64,000 nucleotides of DNA from Struthidea cinerea (taxonomy: Eukaryota; Chordata; Aves; Passeriformes; Corcoracidae), in the NCBI GenBank assembly GCA_013397865.1, contig VZTI01003934.1, forward strand, positions 720,412 to 784,411, given 5' to 3'. The notes under the pieces are model-generated. The model did not search any database, was not told the DNA's origin, and saw only the letters and a program-made list of their open reading frames with translations. This document shows positions 37,401 through 48,800 of the stretch, piece after piece. The stretch's first letter is position 1. Every line of letters starts with the position of its first letter. Made by a program: the position numbers and the translations under genes.

Positions 37401-38541
37401 TTCTCTCACACAATAACAAACCAGAACAATGATTCTTTTGTGTGATTAACTCTGATGGCAGGTTCCAAAAGTGAATCCACATGGTTCCAAGTTGGTACAT
37501 TTCCCCCACTTGTGTTGTTGGCTGAATTAAGTTTCTTCTTCAAGAGCTTGTTTGATAGCTCCTTTGGTCATTCCACATAACAAGAGGATTAATCTCACAG
37601 TGTCTGTTTGGTGTTAACATGTAATTATGATTTCAGAATAATAAACCAATATGCTAATGCAACAGGTCAAGCATTGCTAGGCCACAGTGCATCTTGGACA
37701 TGTGAGAAGACTTCTCTTAATTTAAAAGTAAAACCTCACCGTGTCTCAAATGTGTTGGAGGCAGGGAATGCTTTAATGGTGTTCTTCTGAAAGTCATCTG
37801 AAGTTATTTTGTTTAGTGTATATAAAATATAGTTTAAATATATAACTCTCATTTCTTCCTTCCCATTAGCTTTCCCAATTCTGCTTGTAGAGCAACTCTC
37901 TTTAAAATGAAAATAGACAGCTGTTAAACTGTGATCTTAAGCAGTGTGCTTAGATCTTAAGTAAAGGTTAGGATCTGATGCATTTAGGAACAACAGCTAC
38001 CGCCATTTTGTTTTGCTGTGACTCTCACTGTGGTAGAAGATAATGGGAAGTGCATCCCTTTTTTTAGCTGCTTCAGACCAGCTTCCATTTCACTGTCTTA
38101 AGCTGCTGAAAAAGGTGGGTTTGAGCTGGATTGTGGTACAAGGTACAGGCACACACAGACTGGCTGGGCTTTGTAATGGAGGTTGTGACCTCTGAAAGTG
38201 ATAACATTCCCATGTCTATTTTCCTGGTGTTTTTTTGGAGGTACAGCATTACTTTCATAAGGCACCTCATTTGTAGTGTGGTTTCGGGTCATGGAGCCAA
38301 ACTGTCAGTTTTAGTAGCCTAAAGACAGAAGGATGTTGGCACTCCAGTATGTTCTCAAAATAATACTCTTGAAGATGCGTAGCTGAGGGAATGTGGCATA
38401 TCAAAACCCTTGCTTTTCATCACTGTTAACACATTTGAAACCTTTCAGATGATGTTATTTCTTTAGTGGTAAGGCTTCTATTTAGGTAGATAAGCAGGAT
38501 CATTGACTACTTGGCCCCAGTAAGTTGTCATATGTGTGATA
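28485..38541. other. 10-kb non-coding stretch
   Basis: No repeat family, RNA gene or firm exon was recognised. It contains an A/C-rich tract at 29286-29318 and T-rich tracts near 32053-32075 and 32208-32270. There is also a short perfect hairpin at 30850-30876 and an AT-rich patch at about 32990-33025. Open frames such as 28989-29456 minus (155 codons) carry no recognisable domain. The exon-like piece at 31166 is reported as a weak finding. Confidence 0.5.
30850..30876. repeat. 10-bp perfect hairpin, 7-nt loop
   Basis: CATGAGTTCA (30850-30859) and TGAACTCATG (30867-30876) are exact reverse complements. This short stem may be chance. Confidence 0.75.
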
Positions 38542-39596
38542 GTTCTTCCACTAGACCAGGTTGCTCAAAGCTCTGTCCAACCTGGCTTTGAGCACTTCCA
38601 AGGATGGGGCATCCACAACTTATCTGGGATGTCTCAGTGCCTCACCACCCACATAGTGAAAAATTTCTTCTTAATATCTAAAATAAGCCTACCCTCTTTC
38701 AGTTTAAAGACATTCCCCTTGTCCTTATAACTACATGCCTGTGTAGGAGTTCCTCTCCAGCTTTCTTCAAGGCCCCCTTTAGGTACTAGAAGGTTGCTTA
38801 AGTTCCTTCAGAGCCTTCTCTCCTCCAACTCTCTCAGCCTGTCCTCATAGGAGAAGTGCTCCAGCCCTTTTGATCATCTTTCTTGCCCTCCTCTGGACTT
38901 CCTCCAACAGGTCTACGCCTTTCTTATGTTGGAGACCCCAGAGCTGGATGCAGCACTGCAGGAGGGGTCTCAACCAAAGTGGAGTAGAGAAGCAGAGTCA
39001 TCTCCCTGAACCTGCTGTCCACACTGCTTTTGGTGCAGCCCAGGACATGGTTGGCTTTCTGGGCTGCAGGAGCACATTGTCAGGTCATGTCGAGCCTCTC
39101 ATCCACCAACACCCCACAGTCCTTCTCCTCGGGGCTGTTAGCAATCCATTCTCTGCCTAGCATGTATTTGTACTTGGGATTGCCCCAACCCATGTGCAGG
39201 ACCTTGCACTTGGCTGTGTTGGACTTCAGGATGTTCACACAGCCCCACCTCTCAAGCCTGCCAAGTTCCCTCTGGATGTCACCCCTTCCCTGCAGAGTGT
39301 CAATCACAGCACACAGCCTGGTGCTGTCAGCAGCCTTGCTGAGGGTGCGCTCAGTCCCACTGTCCGTGTCACCAACAAAGGTGATCAGCAGTGCCAGTCC
39401 CAGTACCAACCCCTGAGGAACGCCACTCGTCACTGGTCTCCACCTGGACACTGAGCCATGGGCCACAACTCTTTGAGTGTGATCATCCTGTCAGTTCCTT
39501 GTTCAGAGTCATCCATCTGTCAAATCCATGCCTCTCCAATCTGAGGCAAGGCTGTCAGGCAGGACAGTGTCAAATGCTTTGCCCTGTCCAGAAAGT
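38542..39596 (-). mobile_element. CR1 LINE fragment of about 1 kb, minus strand, degenerate RT
   Basis: The longest mobile-element copy here. On the minus strand a frame of 128 codons (39466 down to 39080) reads a CR1 reverse-transcriptase stretch: SGVPQGLVLGLALLITFVG, then LGRLERWGCVN and KCKVLHMGWGNPKYKYMLG. It closes with EKDCGVLVDERLDM. At the polymerase active site, where the family has an F-A-D-D-like box, it reads AADS, so the second catalytic Asp is lost. Further 3' (38540-39080) the element continues in broken frames. The last few tens of bases of the normal CR1 3' tail are absent at the left border, which begins in ACTAGACCAGGTTGC. Inactive. Confidence 0.92.
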
Positions 39597-42500
39597 TCAT
39601 CTTTGCAGTTCTCAGGACATTACCATGTGGTCATGGAGCTGTACATTACACTGTAGTTTGACACCCTCTTTCTTCACAAGGTTTCTTGAAGGTAAAAGAT
39701 AACAAACCTATTACTTATAAATTATATTTATTTATATAAATTATACAGTCAAATTCTGTTGCTTCAGTTCTGTTTGTAGCTTGTCCTCAGCCAGCTGTTG
39801 TGCTAGGGCCCTGCTACTTTGACAGCTGTACTAACTTTTAAACTTCAAATAACATGAAAATGAATCCTGCCTGCCAACCCCGCATTTAAATCCAAACAGT
39901 GCAAAGAAGAGGCACTTGTAACAAAGCAGTGTGAGAGCTCTGATGCTCCTGTCATTCAGTTTCTTCCTAACATCTGTCACCTGGCAGGTTTTGTGATTCT
40001 AAAGTTTTCCTAAGTTGAATCTAGCACTATGGGACCTTGTTGTATTGTATTGTGTTTGACTCTATATAGGCTAGAGTAGTGCTTCTTTACACAGTACTCT
40101 ATGGCTTTTGCTCAGAAACCTATGGATAATGTAATCTTGCCCCACAGTGAGAGCAGAGGCTTGGGCTGTTTTTCTGTATTAAAAGGCAGCAAAGCTGAAG
40201 TCTTCGCTCTGATAAGAGTGCTTTATCCTAGCTCATGCTGATTCAGCAGTGCAGGTACTGAGTCTGTGCTCCCTGCTTTGTGGGATGACATTCTAAATTT
40301 TTTTTCTTTCTCCAGTCTCAATTCCCCCTCCAATTTTGAGAAATAGTGAGTCAGAACAGCATTTTTCTTCATACTTTTTGGTTATCTTTAATGCTGATGA
40401 GATAGGTACACTGTGGATCTGCCATGCACAAAGGCAGACCATACTGTTCTGTACGCTGTCCTCAGTGAACACAAGTAGACAGAAGGCCTCCAAAGGGTTG
40501 GCAGCTTTTGCTGTTGCTTTCCCTACAGCAAGAAGCACTGGTGTATTTGGGCTTTTGTTCCAGGGATCATTTGCAATGCTAGTGAAACTCTTATGTGTAT
40601 CTGCAGGATATACCATTTCTTGGAGTTCAATAACCTTAAATGACCCTGGTCTCCACTCTTTTCCTCTAGGCTGTGTTGTTAGGTACCATAGGCAGCATAT
40701 AATTTTACGAAGTTATGTGTTTTGCTTTCTTTCATGCTAATATTGAAGATATTGGTAGTTCCTCAAATTGTTATATGTACAGAAACAGTATGTCTGTGAT
40801 GTTGTGCTTTTTACTTGTAGGCAGCTATGCAGGTGTGGATGGAAAAATAGGAGTTGAGTTCTTTTTCTACTTTTACAAGTTCCCTGTGTCTCTGGAGAAG
40901 CATACTATTGACCACAGAACAGGAACAAATGTAAGAAAATTAGAGTGTATTCTGGTAGCACACATACAGTAATTAAGCTTAGTATAGTTTAAACAGGAGC
41001 TCAAAGTTGCAAGTAAAGTGAGATGCTTAAAATGAGAACTACTGCAAATAATCTTGGGAGAGAAGAACTTGGATCAGTAATAGAGGCTGGTTGTACTCTT
41101 GTTCATTCAGGTTATCATAAAGTCAAGTTCTAGGAGAATACCAGTGCAGGAAGGCAGTGGTTGTAGCCTGTGTTGGAGGGAGGGAATTCTTTCTGTTTCC
41201 ACTTCCTTAATTATCCATCTCTCCACAGATTTTGGTCTAGCTGGGAACCAGAAACTCTCTTTGGGGGACTTTGCCCTAGGCTAGAAGCAGCAGTACAACG
41301 TGGTGGTGGGACCCTTTCCTTGCCTCTTATCTTCTCAAGGCACCATTACATTGGTGTGATTCTCTCATGCATTTTCAGTATCAACAGACTCCCCCTTCCC
41401 TCGCCCCCCAAACAAACAAAAACCTAACCCAAAATCTCAAAAAGTAACTGCTTTGATCTGACATTTGGTGAGGAAGAACTTGGCATCAGCTGGTGCTGGA
41501 GTAGATAGTCTGCATAAGGGCCAATGTAGAAGGCCAGCAGGCTGCAAAGAAGCACAGAAAACATGAATGTTGTGAGAGTGTACTAGTGTTGATTCCTAAT
41601 GTTTTGGGTATTGTTTGGTTGTGTTTGTATGCAGAGTAGCAATGTGAATTGTTGGTGGTCTCGGATCAAGGGAAAAAAGTGAAATGGTGCAACTCCAGTC
41701 TTGAAGTACAAGATGTCATGCTGCACAGTAGGAAGTCACTGTACACCTTCCAGACAAACGTAGCTAACTTCTGAGTCTTAAAACGGTCTAGTGTTTTTTA
41801 AATAAAGACTGGCTGTCCCAGTGCTCAGATTGGTGCTTCCCATGTTGCTTGGTTAAAAATCCATTTCTAATCCTTTTTTTGGGGGTGGACATGACGCTTC
41901 ACAAACTTTAGGATGATGTCAAATTTGACTTAAACAGAGTTGCAGCAGAGATGCAGTGGTATGATTTAGATGAGTTCTCACTATGTTTTAATTTTGGGAA
42001 AGGAATTCTTAAATCTGGTTGTATACTAATGAAGCATAACCAACATATTTTCCTTGCCACCTCACCTCATGACATTGTTTCTTCCTGTGGCTCTTTGTTT
42101 CTGTGACTGAGTATATGCTTTGTAAGGCAAATAGTCCCTGTGTGAAAGGACTGCATAACTCTCTGACAGATTTAATGCAAGTGGTAACCTGGCAGTTAGT
42201 TTGTAAGTCCAAGGCAGGTGTTTGGTTTTGTAATTTTAATGAAATAAGGTTAAAGGTGAAAAATACTTAGAAATCATCCCGTCTATCCCTCAGCTGATGC
42301 TTGGGTCATGAAGCATTAGACCCTTGTGCTTGTTAATGCTGCAGCATGAGATTGTCCAGAGTGATTTGTTCATCCACCCGTCATCATCTTGGCTTGGAAA
42401 ATGGTGTCAGATATGATTGTCATCCTTGTGTTTTGTGCTGGCAGATTATTGTTGTTGGTTTCAGCTACCATTGCAGCAGGCAAAGAAAATAGGCCTTTTC

Positions 42501-45500
42501 CTCCCCCCTCAAATTCAATTACAGCTTTGGTTGTGGATATCAAATACATTCATAGCATCAAAGAACAAAAATAGTCCAAAGATGTTTGTCATAGCCATAG
42601 GCTGCAATATCATACTGACTCATTTCTGTGCACAGTAAAGTATTAGGGAGGGAGAAAAAGGAGGAGATGAAGCAGAGTGCAGATGCTGTGCCAGGCTGTC
42701 TAATGCATAGAAATAGACGAGTAGCTTTTGTGGGGCCAAGCCTTTTCTCATAGGAAACCTTGAATTTACAGATTTGTTCAAAGTGATTTGATCCGTACCA
42801 TTTCCTGTCACACAACGTGCCATGTTCAGATATTGCAATGCATCTGTTATGACAGATATGGTAGATTTGGGGAGTCGTATGAATAGTGAAGTGGGGAAGC
42901 AGAGCTACTCATAATTCTCCTTCAGGATGGCTACCAGAACACAGCCACTTACTTTTGGGGTTGGTGTTTATTCACTCTTAAGTTTATCGCTTAAGGAAAC
43001 AAAAATAAAAGTACTCTGGCACTCCATATATTAACCTTTGCTGAAAATTCAGCAGGTATTGTTCTGCTGCTCTTAGTCATCTTTCTGTCTGTGTCTTTAT
43101 TGCTTTTGTGTTGTATCATATCTGTAAATGTTTTCTGTGTTCCTTGAGATAGGAAGCATGGCTATTTTGGTAGACATTTAGAGGCTTTTTGAGTGCTTCT
43201 TCAGGAAGAAAAAGTGGAATAAAAATGTGTCTGCCACGTAGCAGAGAGGTTGCTTCCTCCCTGTTGAGAGCTTCCCTGTTTGTTGATACACTGTACAAAC
43301 AGGAATGGATCTGGGGAGAACTATGTGAATTCCTCCTTTGCCACACCTCCTTTGTCTTGTGTTTCTTCTGTATAGGCCTTGTTAGAGCAAGCCATGACTG
43401 AAATAGCATTTCAGAGATGGTGCAGTGTCTCAGATGTTTTTTGTTTTGTATTTTGTGTGTAGGTTTTCTTTCCTTATCTTTCTCCTATTAATTAATTAGT
43501 GCTGTGTGGAAAATCTGATCTGCTTGCTGATTGTTGCCTTCATTATTGAGTTGTAGCACTACAGCATTGCCATAATCCCATGAGCTACTTTATTGTCTTT
43601 AATAAATTCACTCTTACTACTTTGCACAGGGTGTTAGATTGATGGAAAAAGCTCAAGATGAGAGAACAAGTTTCTTCACTGTGTTGTGCTAATGTTCTGT
43701 CTCCTTTGAGCTGCTGGCTCTGGTCCTTGAGCCATAGGCATGAGGAGCACAATCGTTTAAACTGTTGCTTTTCAGTGAAAAAATGAAAATGTGTTACAGT
43801 GGGTACCCCATCTTTGCAAAGTGGAATGAATGTATTCATTAGAATAATAAAGCTTGATGAATACACACACAGATGGATTTTTTCCACCTTGAAATGAATG
43901 TGTGTTTATGATCATGTTGTATGCATATGTGTTCCCAATATCAGAAATAAAATAAGAGAGATCCTTGCCCAAAGACAGGCTTCTCTCTTTTTTTTTTTTT
44001 ACTTCTTCAAACAATCTGATTATGCCTTTGGGCATTGAATGACTTCTGCCACTAGGACAAAATAAATAAAGGCCTTGGAAGACTTTGTTAAAATAGTCTA
44101 GAAAACAGAAGTTGAAGTTGAAAGAAGTCTCATGTATTAATTATCTTTTTTAAAATCTTACTTCCCAATCTTAGCTCACAGTCTTAAACTAAATCACAGC
44201 TTGTCCAATAAAGCAAGTTTAGCCAGTGAATTGACACTTGTCTTCAGTTCTTTGGGCCACACATAGTAGAAATTAATTTCCTGAGGAGTTAGGCTCTAGG
44301 GCAACCTTAAATGCATGCTCATGCTTGGATGACCACTCAATCCAGAGTAACAGAGCAGCAAAACTAGTGTGAGTGTGTAAGGTTGTGCCATGAGAAGAAG
44401 AGTTGTATGCCTGTTCAGACAAAACACAGCTCTGGGGAATGCATTAATTTTACCTACTTGGTGGACATTAAATCTGCATAACCCAGGGTGCAACATATCT
44501 CACTGATACTGTATAGTAGAGTTCGGCCCCTGTCCTCATGTTTGTTGTGTTTCAACATGGGCTCCAGGCAGAACAGTGGCAGCCAGTCCAGCATAATTGT
44601 GTTGAATTCTCTTAAAGCATTGCACTGTTCATCAGGATTAGCAGACTGTTTTCTTTCATAGCTATACTGTTCTATTATCTCTCTCCTTCATGACACCCTT
44701 TCCTCCTCATTGAAAGATGGCTATATTTTTCTCCTACAAGTAAGACTGATTACTTGCTTTTACTCATGTGAAGGATGAACTTCAGCTAAGTGAGAGAAAC
44801 TTGTAAAATCCTTTACTTGGATAAAATTATTATGATTCTTCCTTGTGTCAGGTAACTTAATCTCTTCAAGTATATACTACCTAAAAAAGGGCATGTCCTT
44901 CAAAGCCCATCATTCATCTCCTTTTCTAATCTGAATAAGTTTCTGGTATGTCAGTCACCTCCATGGATTGTGTCATTGTCACTAAAGAATTCTATTGGAT
45001 TTTTTTTTTGCTACTCTTTCTAAAGTAACATTTGAAATATAACCAGTATTAATATAGCCATAGAAATCTGTAGTAGATAATGAGTTGCATATGGGCAGAG
45101 AAATTGCCTTAGTTTGGCTAAAGATGTTTAGAACAGCAAAGTCCCTAATGACATAAGCAAAGTGGAGGGAGGAACTAGTTGGTTGACTAATTCTCATGTA
45201 ATTGCCTACTTTTCCTTCCTTTGGCATCTTCTCTGAATTTAGCAAACTGCATAGAGATCTTAAGACTGATACAAAGGAAGTGTTTACAGTATAAAGATGA
45301 ACCTGTGTTAGTGACAAGGTGCCCTGCAGATTGTCTTATCAGCCACAGCAGACTGGGAACAAAGATGCCTTGGTATTTGCATATTAATTGTTTGTTTTTA
45401 ATAAACTCTCAATTTACAAACTGTCAAGGGTAGAGTTAACTTCATTTTCTCTCCTGGCAGTAAACTTCCCAGGGAGAATTCTGTAAATGCTCTGTGTGTA

Positions 45501-45760
45501 GTAAAGCTGACGCTTCAGGTGGGAAGAGGCTGAGGTGTTCGCTTCTTCCTGTGTGCAGCAGAGCTACGCAGAATAAGGCTGTCACAGCCCTTTATGTCCC
45601 ACCCCCCTTTCTTCCTAGTTCGAAGCACACAAACCGCAGGAGTAGGTGTCTTTAGAAGAAGAAAGATATGGCCATTTCTGTGTGTGCTTTGCTTAAAGCA
45701 TTGTTGCAAGTCTTCTCTGTGTGTTGATTCCTGGGACTTTTGAGAAAGGAAACAGGTAAT
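39597..45760. other. non-coding DNA with candidate microexon
   Basis: No repeat family was recognised. The candidate microexon at 40316 and a weaker one at 40821 are described separately. A C/A-rich tract lies at 41391-41440 and a T run at 43987-44002. Confidence 0.5.
40316..40345 (+). CDS. candidate 30-base microexon, in phase with exon at 9605
   Basis: The acceptor is a near-perfect pyrimidine tract ending TTTTCTTTCTCCAG, and the donor ATA followed by GTGAGT is close to consensus. The 30 bases begin and end in phase 1, so inclusion or skipping would not change frame. They would complete the lone G left by the exon at 9605 (G plus TC, valine) and then read SIPPPILRN. Microexons of this size are typical of neuronally regulated alternative exons. 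Splice-like pairs also arise by chance at this length, so this is a candidate only. Confidence 0.28.
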
Positions 45761-45870
45761 CCTACTTCATGGGTGAGAAGACTGACTAAAACAGAAGCTC
45801 ACGGAGTTGTCCAAAACTACACAGCAAAAGAGTGATGAAGGCAAGGAATCCTTAATAGTCTACCCCCCTA
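45761..45870 (+). mobile_element. ancient MIR-like SINE fragment
   Basis: The stretch GGGTGAGAAGACTGAC, then GAGTTGTCCAAAACTACACA and GCAAAAGAGTGATGAAGGCA, follows the order of the MIR core. In MIR the order is a GATGAGGAAACTGAGG-type start, then a CTTGCCCAAGGTCACACAGC-type middle. Divergence is high, as expected for a relic of that age. Recognition is by eye and could be wrong. Confidence 0.4.
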
Positions 45871-48800
45871 TTCTGACAACTTACTCTGACCAGCCAAAGC
45901 AGCATTTATACTCTTAATATTGTGATGCAGTCTGAAATGTTCCAGAAGCATGCATTCTGTTCCTGCATGAAGGAGCAAGCTCCCTAGCTCCCTAGATTAG
46001 ACCCAACAAGGGTTGTAATGCATTGTTGTTAGTGGTTAATTGGTTAATTCCCAGTGAGCCATCATGTCAGTTGTGCAGTTCCAGTACACTCTGAGTTGGG
46101 TGCTCAAGCTGAGCTACAGCACTCTGCCTTCTGCTCAGAGCAGCCTTTATCTCATAGTGAAACTTTGAATGAAGAAGGCTTGGGATGGTGGAGAAAATCA
46201 TTCCTTTGAAAGGAACACAGTGCAGTCATGGTGGGATTTGTATTCTCAGATTTATCATAGGTATTCTTAACTGCACTTTCCCACTGTTGTTGAGAATAAA
46301 TAGGATATCTGATTTACTGTTGAAAATCGGTTTTGTTTTGGACATTGTTGTCGTGGAATGGGCTATTTAATGTTTTTTCTGTTCCTGCAAGGAAACAGAA
46401 GTAGCTGTTTCATCTGATGAAAGGGAACTCTTTATTAAGAGGCAAAGTAATGCAGGGTATTTAAAGCTCTCAAGTGACTCTGGCTGTGGTGAAAGTACTT
46501 TTTCTCTTAAGACTTTACTGTGGGCATTGTACTTTTTCTCTAAACTTTAGTAATGATCTTTGCAAGTTAAGCTGTTCTTCCCATGTGTTGCTTTTGAGAG
46601 AAAGCTGAGCCTTGTATAGTTACAGGTACATCTGCAATGTAATTTACTGCGTCTTTTCTTCAGTCTTCATAGAAGACTTTGTCTGAAGATGGTAGTATCA
46701 GCAGCAGGACTGCTATACAGTACTTTCAGCTCAGCCTTTCCATTATAGATCTCCCCAGTGAGTGGCTTATCCTCAAGCTCAGATGTTTGAAGTGCTTTCA
46801 GACTGAAACTAAATGTAGAAGTTCTCTGCCTAGAAGCAATCCCCACCCTAATATTCCCTTAAATGCAGGTTAGTTGCAGAGAATGTCATGTAATCCTCTG
46901 TCTGCCTTCAGCACTTTCCAGATGAAAGTATTTAAGCACTTTTCCAAACACTAAATTAATACTTGCAGCACTTCTGTCAAATCAGTGGCTTGATACTAAG
47001 GATAAGTGGATCAGTTTCATATATATGAAAACAGAAGAGCAGAGTGGCATACAGAAGGTCATGATTGCAGACCTAGGGAAATACGAGTCTAGTGTCACAA
47101 ATTCCAGCCTGTTTTAAGAATAAGAGCCCTTAAAACAGCTGAGGAGTTGTTTAGTTTTTGTGTTTCTGCCATCTGAGATCATCTTATTGTTTCCAGAGAT
47201 CTGTGTGGTGGTAAGTCTCTGATTTTTCAAATGTACTTGTATGGCTCTTGACTAATCGAGCCAACCTCTTGATCTGGGTTTCTAAAAGTAGCCATTGTAA
47301 AATAATACAGCATGTTAAGATTTTGTAACAAATGACCTAATTATATGTCACTGTAAGTAGGGAATACAGTGCTTTAGAGCTTCCTAGCATCTGCTTTCAA
47401 GAACTTCTTTAAATGGGTTACATACATAGGTGTATATTTCAGTCAGGCAAAATAAAGTTAAACTTTGCCTTGCATTTATGCTAAGAAACATATCACATTG
47501 AGGATGGCTTAAATTGTTTTATACTTGACGTGATTATGCCAGTTTCTTTCAGGGGAACAAAAGCTTTTGCTGTCAATGCTCCTGTACTTGTAGGGTGCAG
47601 CAAGATTGTTGGAATGTGTTTCATAATAGTTTGACCAAAGAAGAAAATTTATGATCTGCTTAAATTGGAGGGGTAAGTTTTTTGCCTTAGTTTCTGCCCT
47701 GTTCCCCTTTCTCTGTATTCTTCTGGTTTAGTTCTGGCAGATATAAAAATGGAAAAATATGATTTGGATTTGATCTTGGGGTGTCATATGAGTCATCTCT
47801 GCCTTCTCAATGTGTATGTCCTCATGACACATCTTAGCCCCCATGATTTCTCCAGGCTATTTTTCTTACTCACTTGCCTCTGGACAGTAGTTGTCCTATT
47901 CCTTGTTTGAATGCTCTTCAAAAATGTCTTCCTGTAAGTAATTGGTCACTGAATGTCTGTCTAGCTATTTCCTAGTCTAATGACCTACTCAGAAACTAGC
48001 AACTGTGAAGTCAGCTGTTTGGCATGGATATTTGGAGAACTATAGGAGGCCTGGGTATACACAAGTCTTGGCAGATGCGTGAGGCAATCATCTTGCTTGT
48101 CTAACCCGAAATCTTCCATCTGGGAGACAGAGATGTATTACAGCATGAAAAAAACACAACATTTTCTAAAGTGTTTAAATCTATAAAAGAAGGAAATGGA
48201 GAATTTAGACTTCTGCAGAGTCTTTGGCTAAGCCTCTTGTGTCTCCCTGTTAAGATAACTCTTTGCTATGCAGCAACACAACTGAGTTTCTGTGCTATTA
48301 TCACTTTCAGACTAAATGGCAGCATTTATATATTTGTGTTTAATAATACATTAAGAATTGAGTGAAGGTCTTTAGTTCCCTGCAGAGACAGGAGTTGAAA
48401 CCTGTGAAGTCTACACAAATGAATCAAGAATTTGAAGATTGACTTACTTTATGAATTGCAATAGACCCCTGTTTGCTAATAGGAAGATGAAGGAGGAATG
48501 TGATAAAGACACAGCGTGTGTGGAAACAGAGATTCCATTAACCTGAGATCCTGTGGCTTCTGATGCTTGAGCATCACTCAGGATGCATCTGCTCTCGAGA
48601 TGCAGTTATTTCATGGCACAACTTTATGTATATTGACTAAGGGATCCAAGGGTGACTTTCCGGGTCTGTGTAGGGCCAGATAATTGAAGGGATGTGAGCA
48701 ATTGTGTGATTGACTTGAGCCTGCATCTCATGCCACAGGCACAGGGAGACTACCCAAAGCTGAAAGAGATCTGAAGTAAAGAAGTTAAAGGATACAGCAT

